A stretch of DNA of 44,779 bases from a virus. The stretch lies in IMG/VR virus record IMGVR_UViG_3300032285_000510, positions 1 through 44,779 of that record; one strand, written 5' to 3'. Within the stretch, counting starts at the first letter, position 1, and each line of letters opens with the position of its first letter. The notes under the pieces were generated by a model. That model searched no databases, was not told the DNA's origin, and saw nothing but the letters and a program-made list of their open reading frames with translations. Below are positions 39,307 through 44,779 of the stretch, in pieces. The translations under genes and the position numbers were made by a program.

Positions 39307-39852
39307 ATGAATAATTTAAAAATCAAAAGATTACTCGCCACAGGAATTTTAAGTTTGACTCTGACTGGTTGTGTTACCCCTCAAGCCAGTGCTGCTGAAA
39401 TGCCTAATAACAATGTTGTTACAAAGCAACATAATTTTACAATTGATTTAGTTCACACTGCTAAATTAAATAATAATACCTATAAAATGAAACAAACCCT
39501 GATGAAAATATTTCATCGTGTAAATAAAACTCCGTATGTTTTTAGTGGTTCTACGCCCTATGGTTGGGATTGTTCTGGAATGGTTGTTTGGATGTATAAA
39601 CAATTTGGGATTGAACTTCCACATTCCGCCAACAAACAAGCACATATGGGCAAAAGAGTTTCTAATCCAAAACTTGGAGACATAGTTGTATTTGCATATA
39701 ATGGTTCTACTAATTTTTATCATTCTGGTATTTACATTGGTAAAGGTAAAATAGTAAATTCTAATGTTTACTATGGAACTACAGTTATTGAGCCATTAAG
39801 CGATTATAAAAATAGTCAAATAAGATTTGTAAGAATTGTTCCTACTATTTAG
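39307..39852 (+). CDS. Secreted NlpC/P60-type cell wall hydrolase, likely lipoprotein
   Basis: A 181-residue protein and the only long plus-strand gene between the tail fibre genes. It has a signal peptide with a lipobox LTGC (Cys 22), and also ASAAE, which looks like a signal peptidase I site. The NlpC/P60 catalytic Cys (Cys 89 in YGWDCSGMVVW) and His (His 139 in YHSGIYIG) are present. It would cleave peptide bonds in peptidoglycan stems outside the membrane. This domain is used by phage lysins, but the Sec/lipoprotein signal and lone operon suggest an exported enzyme, for example an envelope-modifying or exclusion function. Own promoter, AAGGAGG six to seven bases before ATG. The stop lies two bases from the stop of the minus fibre gene, with no visible terminator between. 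Confidence 0.85.
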   Translation: MNNLKIKRLLATGILSLTLTGCVTPQASAAEMPNNNVVTKQHNFTIDLVHTAKLNNNTYKMKQTLMKIFHRVNKTPYVFSGSTPYGWDCSGMVVWMYKQFGIELPHSANKQAHMGKRVSNPKLGDIVVFAYNGSTNFYHSGIYIGKGKIVNSNVYYGTTVIEPLSDYKNSQIRFVRIVPTI

Positions 39853-39854
39853 AA

Positions 39855-41546
39855 TTATGCTCCAGCCATTACATACCAGTTAGTTCCATCAGCAACTAGT
39901 GTTGCAAAAGAGCCTACAGTTGCGGAACATATTAATGTTCCAAATGATTGTGTTCCAGTTCTAGGCATTACTACTGATGCTGATGCTACAACCTGAAATG
40001 CTGCTGATTTGTTTACAAAATTAAGAGTCCTACCAGCAGTTGCTGTTGGTAGAGTAACTGTTACAGTTGCTGATGAACCTGTAATATGATAATTTTTTTC
40101 ACCAGCGGCAACAGTAAATGATGCTGATTTTTGCATTACAGAGTCACCAGAGTTAATTACAGTTCCGTTGATTGTAGTAGTTCCTGTGCTTGTTCCAATA
40201 GTAATTGTTTTTGCTCCTGCTGCAGATGAAGCAATATTAACAGTACCAGATGTCAAAGCACCGCCAATAGAAATTGTTCCAGTTGTCAAACCAGTATTAA
40301 ATAGGGCAGCAGTACCAGTAGTTGTTAAAGATGTATTTATTGTGTCTATTGTTGGTGTGGTGATTGTTGGGGAAGAACTTGTAATAATAGTTCCAGATGA
40401 AGGTAATGTTGCACCATTTATAGATGTTACACCTGGTAGTGATGTAATTGTTCCAGTGCCAGCGTTGATAGCAATAGGTTGTGTGCCTAAATAAAATGTT
40501 TGACCTGTAAGAGCAACTGTTCCTGCAAGGTCTGGAAATACAATAGTTTTTGCGGTAGTAAAAGCAGTTTGAAGAATGCCAGTTATACCAGTTGTTCCAT
40601 TTACATCTATGTTTAATCTTTTTGTATTATCTAATGCATCAACAAAATATGTAGTTGAATCAGACAAGGACTTATTTGTAAGAATATCTGTAGTTGCTTT
40701 TCCAATAAGAGTATCTGTTGCTGCTGGTAAAGTGATTGCAAATGATGAAGCACTTGATGCTGGAGTTAGGGTAAAGGTTCCACCGCCACCACTAGGCATA
40801 GCAATGCTAGAGATTCCAGTTATACCTTGACTTACAGATGAAAGTTGAGCAGCAGTAGTTCCAATATAGTAAGTTCCTACACCAATAAATTGTGTAAATG
40901 TTACGTTATCTGTTCCAATTTTAATTGCTCCAGATGGTCCAGTTCCAGTTGCCCCAGAGGTAGTAAGAATCCATGCTTTGTTAGCATTCGTATCTCCATC
41001 AGTTACATATAGGAAATCACCTTCTGCCATTTCACCAGCAATAGAGTTGTTTGAATCTTCTGTACGAGTAAGAATACCTGCTACACCAGATGCTGGGGCT
41101 GTAGATACATAATAGATACCATTTGCTTTTGAGTTAACACCAGAATCTGCAGTAACACCATTTTTTACAAGAACACGGTCATTTAGAGCAAGGGAAATAG
41201 TAGCAGAATCAATATTTTGAGTTCCAGTTGAGGTAAAAGTAATAGTTGCACCAATACCAGTTCCACCAGAAGCATCGGTAGTACCAGCAGCATATGTAGC
41301 AGCAAGGGTTGTAGTAGTTGCAAATTTAGCATTTTCGTGAACATTCACACCAGATTGAACTGCACTAATTTGACTTTGAAGTTTTGTAAGCATACCATAA
41401 ATACCATCAGTAATTGACGCTGTCTTACTAGAACCATAGTAAAGGTAATTTATTGTATCTTGAATATTAGCGGTATCTGTAAGTGCCGAAATATACGGAG
41501 CACCTGTTACACCAGAAATTGTTGGGTATGATAATGCAGTAGCCAT
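39855..41546 (-). CDS. Long tail fibre / appendage protein
   Basis: A 563-residue protein. Residues 1-75 contain helical seed (IQDTINYLYYGSSKTASITD, GIYGMLTKLQSQI), then an N-terminal domain with VLVKNGVTADSGVNSKANGI (the VLVKNGxT block is common in phage neck and fibre proteins), followed by a Thr/Ser/Gly-rich shaft and a C-terminal beta cap (ASFTVAAGEKNYHITGSSAT...VMPRTGTQSFGT). It is adjacent to a fibre-type glycosyltransferase. The stop abuts the plus-strand hydrolase stop. The start ATG at 41546 is predicted leaderless. Confidence 0.75.
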   Translation of the reverse strand: MATALSYPTISGVTGAPYISALTDTANIQDTINYLYYGSSKTASITDGIYGMLTKLQSQISAVQSGVNVHENAKFATTTTLAATYAAGTTDASGGTGIGATITFTSTGTQNIDSATISLALNDRVLVKNGVTADSGVNSKANGIYYVSTAPASGVAGILTRTEDSNNSIAGEMAEGDFLYVTDGDTNANKAWILTTSGATGTGPSGAIKIGTDNVTFTQFIGVGTYYIGTTAAQLSSVSQGITGISSIAMPSGGGGTFTLTPASSASSFAITLPAATDTLIGKATTDILTNKSLSDSTTYFVDALDNTKRLNIDVNGTTGITGILQTAFTTAKTIVFPDLAGTVALTGQTFYLGTQPIAINAGTGTITSLPGVTSINGATLPSSGTIITSSSPTITTPTIDTINTSLTTTGTAALFNTGLTTGTISIGGALTSGTVNIASSAAGAKTITIGTSTGTTTINGTVINSGDSVMQKSASFTVAAGEKNYHITGSSATVTVTLPTATAGRTLNFVNKSAAFQVVASASVVMPRTGTQSFGTLICSATVGSFATLVADGTNWYVMAGA

Positions 41547-41552
41547 ATCCTA

Positions 41553-41561
41553 ATTATAGCA
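41553..41561 (-). promoter_or_regulatory. Extended -10 promoter TGCTATAAT, predicted leaderless
   Basis: TGCTATAAT overlaps the stop codon of the glycosyltransferase gene. Six bases to ATG 41546, so the A of ATG is the predicted start. Confidence 0.6.
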
Positions 41562-42600
41562 CGTCTTCCTTTGTAAATAAATCAAAACTTGATGCTGTCA
41601 TAGAATTGATATTTAGATAAAGTTTATTTTTCCTATTCTTAAACTTCATATTATGATTAGAAACATATAGCATATTTTTGGCAAGGAATCCCCAAACATA
41701 TTCTTTATATTCATAATCAAGAACTCTAGATGTTATCCTTAGTGCTAAATTACAGTATTTCCTGGTTTTTCTATATTTGTTTTTTATAAAATTAAGCATA
41801 GCAATATCTACAAGAAATTCTCTTTCATCTGGAGAATGTTTGCTTGCCTTATATATATATTTTTTATTAGAAGTACAAATAAATAAATTCTTATATTGTC
41901 TTGATTTTTCTATTTCTGCCAAGTCATTTTTAAATTTATCTAAATATTCCAGTATTGTTTTTTTAGCCTCTTTTTTATCGCTTGCCATCAATGCTGCAAT
42001 TTTATAAATCCAATATCGCTTATTATCTTTTTCTTCTTCAAAAGCATCAAAAATCATATCTGAATATCTGTCTGTATTTTCATGCTGATTTGAGTAATGA
42101 TGTATCTCAAAATTTTGTATAAAACCTTCTTTGTGATTTTTATTTCTATCTGGAAAAACAAGTTCGTGAACAAGATATTTCCATCGATAACCATGCCTTG
42201 CATGAACTTTATTTAACAAATATACAACTTGTGGTTGTGTTCTAGATTGAGGGTCTCTCCAAGACCAAATATATTTATATTGAAGTTGTGTAAAACTTGG
42301 GTCAATAGATTCTAGGTCTTTTCTCCATCCTTCAGACAATCTCTCATCAAGGTCAAGTGATATGCACATGTCAATATCATCGGGTAGCAAGGCAAGGGCA
42401 GCATTACGAGCATCATCAAATCTCCAAGGTTTGACAGAGATATCAACTACCTTGATGCCAAGTTTCTTAGCAATACGCTTAGTTTTATCTGTAGAGCCAG
42501 TATCAGCAATTAGTAGATAGTCTGCATCTTTAGCAGAATCATACCATTCCTGGACATTATCTTCTTCATTAAGTGCAATTGTATAAACTGCAATTTTCAT
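41554..42600 (-). CDS. Family 2 glycosyltransferase
   Basis: A 348-residue protein. The GT2 fold is clear: MKIAVYTIALNEEDNVQEWY (N-terminal nucleotide-sugar strand), LIADTGSTDKT, the FDDARNAAL helix and SLDLDERL (DxD-like, residues 81-88). The C-terminal half is helical, with many Lys and Tyr, and no transmembrane helix. It would transfer a sugar from a nucleotide sugar, in the cytoplasm. It lies between collagen-like and fibre genes, with an AAAGGA ribosome binding site seven bases before ATG 42600 and its own promoter. A target in the phage fibre or collagen-like proteins is possible, but glycosylation of host surface precursors is an equal alternative. Confidence 0.85.
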   Translation of the reverse strand: MKIAVYTIALNEEDNVQEWYDSAKDADYLLIADTGSTDKTKRIAKKLGIKVVDISVKPWRFDDARNAALALLPDDIDMCISLDLDERLSEGWRKDLESIDPSFTQLQYKYIWSWRDPQSRTQPQVVYLLNKVHARHGYRWKYLVHELVFPDRNKNHKEGFIQNFEIHHYSNQHENTDRYSDMIFDAFEEEKDNKRYWIYKIAALMASDKKEAKKTILEYLDKFKNDLAEIEKSRQYKNLFICTSNKKYIYKASKHSPDEREFLVDIAMLNFIKNKYRKTRKYCNLALRITSRVLDYEYKEYVWGFLAKNMLYVSNHNMKFKNRKNKLYLNINSMTASSFDLFTKEDVL

Positions 42601-42607
42601 ACCTAAA

Positions 42608-42633
42608 TCCTTTATTCGATATCTATTATAGCA
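42608..42633 (-). promoter_or_regulatory. Extended -10 promoter TGCTATAAT of glycosyltransferase gene with AAAGGA site
   Basis: TGCTATAAT at 42625-42633 begins right after the previous stop. Predicted start near 42618; AAAGGA at 42608-42613. Confidence 0.6.
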
Positions 42634-43164
42634 TTAGCCTACGTTAAATACAGTCAAGTTTACACTTGGTGATACTGGTCTTACTGGGTTTGTTGCAGCA
42701 GCGGTAGTAAGTAATGACATACCTGCAGCACCAGACCACCAATAAAATTGAATGTAGTCTCCAGCATTTACCTGAATAATGTTTTCTACGTTAGCAAGAA
42801 CTTGAGAGTTCTGACTTCCAGTATTTGTAAATGTATATGCAGAATTTGCCACTGCTTGCCCATTCTTAGTCCACCAAACTGTAATATTATAGTTTGATGC
42901 ACCGCCAACAAAAGTAAATTGACCAAGAAAATTTACTAGATAGCGACCTGCATTAGCAAAAGTTAATTGTGAACCATTGACAAGAGATACTCCATTAGAT
43001 GTTCCAGTAGAATTTACCGTTACTAAATTTGCAGATGTTGTTCCTGCAGATGCTTGATTTGTAGTATCGTAAAAATAACCACAATAAAGATTTTGAGCAG
43101 GACCAGTCGCACCTGTTGCACCAATAGGTCCAGGCATTGCTACTAGTTTAATAACTGTTGCCAT
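42634..43164 (-). CDS. Collagen-like protein with C1q/TNF-like head
   Basis: A 176-residue protein. Residues 10-22 form a short collagen stretch (MPGPIGATGATGPA), then a beta-rich domain that resembles the C1q/TNF jelly roll: GYFYDTTNQASAGTT, ANAGRYLVNFLGQFTFVGGA, NYNITVWWTKNG, and VNAGDYIQFYWWSG. This would form a trimer with a receptor-binding head, as in phage fibre knobs. The start is coupled to a six-codon mini-ORF by TAATG. Ends just before the glycosyltransferase promoter. Its role is likely host recognition or a decorating appendage. Confidence 0.75.
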   Translation of the reverse strand: MATVIKLVAMPGPIGATGATGPAQNLYCGYFYDTTNQASAGTTSANLVTVNSTGTSNGVSLVNGSQLTFANAGRYLVNFLGQFTFVGGASNYNITVWWTKNGQAVANSAYTFTNTGSQNSQVLANVENIIQVNAGDYIQFYWWSGAAGMSLLTTAAATNPVRPVSPSVNLTVFNVG

Positions 43165-43184
43165 TAAAAATCAACTCTTTTCAT
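43164..43184 (-). CDS. Six-codon leaderless mini-ORF coupled to collagen-like gene (putative)
   Basis: ATG at 43184 lies exactly six bases after TATAAT (43191-43196), so its A would be the transcript start. It encodes MKRVDF and ends TAA, with TAATG overlap onto the ATG of the collagen-like gene at 43164, which has no good ribosome binding site. It may convert leaderless initiation into coupled translation, or be coincidence. Confidence 0.35.
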   Translation of the reverse strand: MKRVDF

Positions 43185-43190
43185 AAAACT

Positions 43191-43196
43191 ATTATA
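43191..43196 (-). promoter_or_regulatory. -10 promoter TATAAT, predicted leaderless on mini-ORF
   Basis: ATG-TATAAT with no n between TG and TATAAT. It lies in the gap after the collagen-like 98-aa gene. Confidence 0.5.
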
Positions 43197-43198
43197 CA

Positions 43199-43495
43199 TC
43201 AAATAGCACCAGCATCTATCTTTTCTATAGTAAGAGTATTTGTGTTTTGGTCATAAGCAAGACCGCTACCAACTGTAAGGTTTCCCAAAGCACCTGCTGG
43301 TCCCTGGATTCCTTGAATTCCTTGAATACCCTGGATTCCTTGAGGTCCTTGGCTACCTGTGTCACCCTTTGCTCCAGGCATTGGAATAAGTTTGATTGTA
43401 GGAGTAAATCCTTGATTAATAATTTTAACAATTACTTCATTTGTATTATTAGGAACTTCTTGTCCTAAGATTGCTGGCGAATAAAAATTATTCAT
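43199..43495 (-). CDS. Small collagen-like (G-X-Y) protein
   Basis: A 98-residue protein. Between about residues 41 and 71 it holds some ten Gly-X-Y triplets (PGAKGDTGSQGPQGIQGIQG), encoded by near-identical 9-base DNA units at about 43303-43350. The flanks are short helical and beta pieces (NEVIVKIINQGFTPTIKLIP; LGNLTVGSGLAYDQNTNTLT). Collagen-like triple helices are used by phages as trimerising shafts. It begins two bases after the previous stop with no evident ribosome binding site, so it likely depends on coupled translation. Confidence 0.75.
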   Translation of the reverse strand: MNNFYSPAILGQEVPNNTNEVIVKIINQGFTPTIKLIPMPGAKGDTGSQGPQGIQGIQGIQGIQGPAGALGNLTVGSGLAYDQNTNTLTIEKIDAGAI

Positions 43496-43497
43496 TA

Positions 43498-43872
43498 TTA
43501 ATTTATGCTAACATCAGCAAGGGCAGTAATTTTACCGATAACTGGTGTCCATACTTCAGAGTTAATGGTTACTTGCAAGTCAAAAGATAATTCTGTTACA
43601 ATATTTGACTGACCAGTTCCCCATGTTTTAGTTAAACTTGATGGTGCAGTAATATCAACATATCCAGTTCCAGCAGTAACTGTTAATGTATCAAAACCAC
43701 CATCTTTTAGGTCGTAGGCAGAACTTCTAAATGTCCAAGTGGAGATGTCATAATATGTCTCTCCGTCTGTTTGATAAAATTCAATACGAATTCGGGCGGT
43801 ATCACCACGAACAACTCTCCACTGCACAAAAGCAGGGTCAGCACCAAAGTTATCAGGAATTGTATTGTTCAT
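43498..43872 (-). CDS. Baseplate/virion-type protein with VVRGDT N-terminus
   Basis: A 124-residue protein. Near the N-terminus, VQWRVVRGDTARIRIEFYQT resembles the first strand of a domain seen at the start of phage baseplate upper proteins (BppU-like), followed by YYDISTWTFRSSAYDLKDGG. The rest is beta sequence. It is probably a small virion or appendage protein. ATG 43872 was preferred to a GTG at 43890, which lies upstream of the predicted transcription start. A TATAAT is six bases away. Confidence 0.6.
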   Translation of the reverse strand: MNNTIPDNFGADPAFVQWRVVRGDTARIRIEFYQTDGETYYDISTWTFRSSAYDLKDGGFDTLTVTAGTGYVDITAPSSLTKTWGTGQSNIVTELSFDLQVTINSEVWTPVIGKITALADVSIN

Positions 43873-43878
43873 AGAATT

Positions 43879-43884
43879 ATTATA
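43879..43884 (-). promoter_or_regulatory. -10 promoter TATAAT, predicted leaderless
   Basis: Six bases before ATG 43872; it follows a terminator-like hairpin directly. Confidence 0.55.
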
Positions 43885-43889
43885 CACCA

Positions 43890-43943
43890 CAAATAGAAAA
43901 CCAGTGCCTAAAGTGGGTATGAGAGAGAGTATTCAGGCACTGG
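43890..43943 (-). terminator. Terminator-like hairpin between promoter and baseplate-type gene
   Basis: Nine-base-pair perfect stem CCAGTGCCT/AGGCACTGG (arms 43935-43943 and 43901-43909) with a 25-base loop, then TTTTCTATTT on the minus strand. Confidence 0.65.
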
Positions 43944-43954
43944 CTCTATGGTAA

Positions 43955-43963
43955 ATTATACCA
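43955..43963 (-). promoter_or_regulatory. Extended -10 promoter TGGTATAAT directly ahead of hairpin
   Basis: Predicted start near 43948, only a few bases before the hairpin stem at 43943. Lies in ATGGTA/TACCAT dyad context. It could make a short terminated RNA of about 55 bases. Confidence 0.5.
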
Positions 43964-44016
43964 TTTTAAGGGTTTCTGTGTTTTGGTTTGACAAATATTA
44001 AAAAGTATGATACCCT

Positions 44017-44097
44017 CTTATCTATAGAGATAAGCCCTATATATTATATATATTATATATTTATATATAGTATAGTTTATATATTATATATTAATAA
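44017..44097. other. AT-rich non-coding stretch with dyad and TATATTATATA repeats
   Basis: From 44035 to 44097 the sequence is almost only A and T, with repeated TATATTATATA. Next to it, CTTATCT/AGATAAG (44017-44034, loop ATAG) forms a seven-base-pair perfect dyad. There is no good T-run. It may be a replication-origin or regulatory site, or transcription end of the membrane protein gene. No gene is seen. Confidence 0.5.
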
Positions 44098-44391
44098 TCA
44101 AAGTTCGTTTTTTTCTGATTTTTTATTTTTGTTAGTCTTGACACCTTCGTTTATAAGAACGTTATAAAGGTTATCGATTTTATCTTCTAATCTATGTGAT
44201 TTTTCTTCTAATCTTGATACCTGGTCTTTTAATGATGACCCATGATTAGGTTTAAGTTCTGAAAGTTCTCCTTTAAGTTCGTTTGATAGGTTTTTAATTT
44301 CGGCACAAATAAACCAGCGAATACCACCTACAAGAATTGCGACAATAGATAATCCACTAAGGATAAGTCCAGTCCAATCGGTTATTGACAT
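44098..44391 (-). CDS. Small membrane protein with coiled coil, holin-like
   Basis: A 97-residue protein. One membrane helix lies at residues of about 8-26 (LILSGLSIVAILVGGIRWFI), then a highly charged coiled coil (IKNLSNELKGELSELKPNHG; VSRLEEKSHRLEDKIDNLYN) and a Lys-rich end. This resembles small holin-like or membrane-anchored phage proteins, but there is no lysis cassette next to it. ATG 44391 has a -10 nine bases upstream (TATAAT at 44401-44406), giving a predicted three-base leader. A further upstream in-frame start is rejected because it would lie upstream of that promoter. Confidence 0.6.
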   Translation of the reverse strand: MSITDWTGLILSGLSIVAILVGGIRWFICAEIKNLSNELKGELSELKPNHGSSLKDQVSRLEEKSHRLEDKIDNLYNVLINEGVKTNKNKKSEKNEL

Positions 44392-44400
44392 AATAGTATT

Positions 44401-44406
44401 ATTATA
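44401..44406 (-). promoter_or_regulatory. -10 promoter TATAAT of membrane protein gene
   Basis: Start predicted near 44394, leader ATT. A stretch of direct repeats lies just upstream. Confidence 0.5.
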
Positions 44407-44412
44407 CATGAT

Positions 44413-44439
44413 GTTTTGAGTGTTTTGAGTTTTTTGAAA
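44413..44439. repeat. Three tandem nine-base repeats (GTTTTGAGT, third copy diverged)
   Basis: GTTTTGAGT at 44413-44421 and 44422-44430 are identical; 44431-44439 (TTTTTGAAA) is a diverged copy. They lie just upstream of the membrane protein promoter and so could bind a regulator, as iterons do. Confidence 0.6.
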
Positions 44440-44480
44440 CGGTGAAAATAAGAAACACCAAACCCATGTATTCCACAATA

Positions 44481-44495
44481 GGCAAGACACTTGCC
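44481..44495. other. Short inverted repeat GGCAAG-ACA-CTTGCC
   Basis: Perfect six-base arms around three bases, in the divergent region between the minus membrane gene and the plus HTH gene. Possible operator; no T-run. Confidence 0.35.
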
Positions 44496-44559
44496 AAATA
44501 GGTCTAAAAAGGGTTTAAATGCCCCATAGAAGCCATTTGCCCACATAACCCCACATATA

Positions 44560-44568
44560 TGCTATACT
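44560..44568 (+). promoter_or_regulatory. Plus-strand extended -10 promoter TGCTATACT
   Basis: TGC-TATACT with start predicted near 44575. ATG 44595 has GAAAGAGAGAG upstream. Confidence 0.55.
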
Positions 44569-44594
44569 TGTATTCTACCGAAAGAGAGAGCGAT

Positions 44595-44774
44595 ATGGAC
44601 AAAATACCATATGTCAAACAATACGAATCAAAAGAATATCTTGAAGCATGCATAGCAGCCAAGATGACATCAAAAGATATAGCCAATCAGAGTAAAGTGT
44701 CGTATAAACTTATTAACGCTTGGCTGATAGAGCATGGATTGCTTCGCAATACCCCAGACGTTAGGCTACCATAA
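44595..44774 (+). CDS. Small helix-turn-helix protein
   Basis: A 59-residue protein. Residues 11-51 are a predicted helix-turn-helix (EYLEACIAAKMTSKDIANQS, then KVSYKLINAWLIEHGL). It is close to the HTH found in phage HNH endonucleases and resolvase-like proteins (a sequence of the form SxxxIAxxxxVSxxxIxxWL). Its stop TAA overlaps an ATG (TAATG) for the next gene, which continues off the edge. It could be a DNA-binding module of that gene's product. The 59-residue size allows it to work as a small regulator on its own. It faces away from the membrane gene, making this a divergent control region. Confidence 0.6.
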   Translation: MDKIPYVKQYESKEYLEACIAAKMTSKDIANQSKVSYKLINAWLIEHGLLRNTPDVRLP

Positions 44775-44779
44775 TGGAA
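44774..44779 (+). CDS. Start of next gene, cut by window edge
   Basis: ATGGAA begins at 44774, overlapping the HTH gene stop in a TAATG junction like those used throughout this genome. Only two codons are visible, so no product can be named. Confidence 0.3.

Noticed and set aside
40168-40830. Plus-strand open frames opposite the 563-aa fibre
   Set aside because: Val/Pro-rich mirror frames of a Thr-rich repeat gene, without signals.
43303-43350. CRISPR-like short repeats
   Set aside because: The repeats are nine bases, contiguous and coding for G-X-Y collagen triplets; there are no spacers.
44017-44034. Rho-independent terminator for the membrane protein gene
   Set aside because: The stem is perfect, but no T-run follows on either strand, so it was listed only as a dyad.
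1-44779. tRNA or rRNA genes
   Set aside because: Gaps are too short (the largest about 225 bases) and no cloverleaf or CCA-ended pattern was seen.
1-44779. Integrase, repressor or attachment site for lysogeny
   Set aside because: None of the genes in this window resembles an integrase, and the only HTH protein is too small to call a repressor. Lifestyle cannot be told.

Overview
The window is a 44.8-kb piece of an AT-rich double-stranded DNA tailed-phage genome, cut at both ends. Nearly all genes are on the minus strand and read from right to left. A very long tape measure, a tail tube gene, two tail assembly chaperones and no sheath gene point to a long-tailed siphovirus. The host cannot be read directly. 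Many start codons sit exactly where an extended -10 promoter (TGnTATAAT) would start transcription, so leaderless mRNAs are predicted. Together with Shine-Dalgarno-led genes and a B12-dependent ribonucleotide reductase, this fits a low-GC actinobacterial host best, for example a planktonic one, but that is inference.

Layout in transcription order (descending coordinates). At 44.8-43.9 kb a short helix-turn-helix ORF faces right. Opposite it is a one-helix membrane protein, then an AT-rich regulatory stretch with tandem repeats, dyads and a promoter followed by a hairpin. 43.9-36.1 kb is the receptor-binding and appendage region: a baseplate-like protein, two collagen-like proteins (one with a C1q/TNF-like head), a family 2 glycosyltransferase, several fibre proteins, and a lone plus-strand NlpC/P60 lipoprotein-type hydrolase with its own promoter. 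36.0-34.0 kb is nrdJ, a monomeric class II ribonucleotide reductase. 33.9-30.3 kb holds a 1083-aa LamG-like structural protein and a small conserved protein. 30.3-20.9 kb is the head and neck module: portal, maturation protease with a nested scaffold start, major capsid protein, a small acidic head protein, adaptor, stopper, neck protein, terminator, tail tube and two paralogous tail assembly chaperones. 20.9-0 kb holds the 3779-aa tape measure, a distal-tail-like protein, a 1716-aa tip/hub protein and four tip or fibre proteins, the last cut by the window edge. No terminase is present, so packaging genes lie outside.

The most unusual item is the tape measure. About 1,650 residues in its middle look like inserted enzyme cargo: a kinase-like region, a HAD phosphatase with complete motifs, and two paralogous ADP-ribosyltransferase-like domains. 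Recurrent Gly-rich boundary motifs separate them, and three copies of a GD-VPAxLxPGE element bracket the cargo and mark the C-terminus. If right, this is a virion protein that could deliver several nucleotide- or protein-modifying enzymes with the DNA. Other notable items are the leaderless promoter architecture, the nested scaffold start, replacement of the usual chaperone frameshift by a gene duplication, and a beta-rich module shared between head, appendage and tail-tip proteins.
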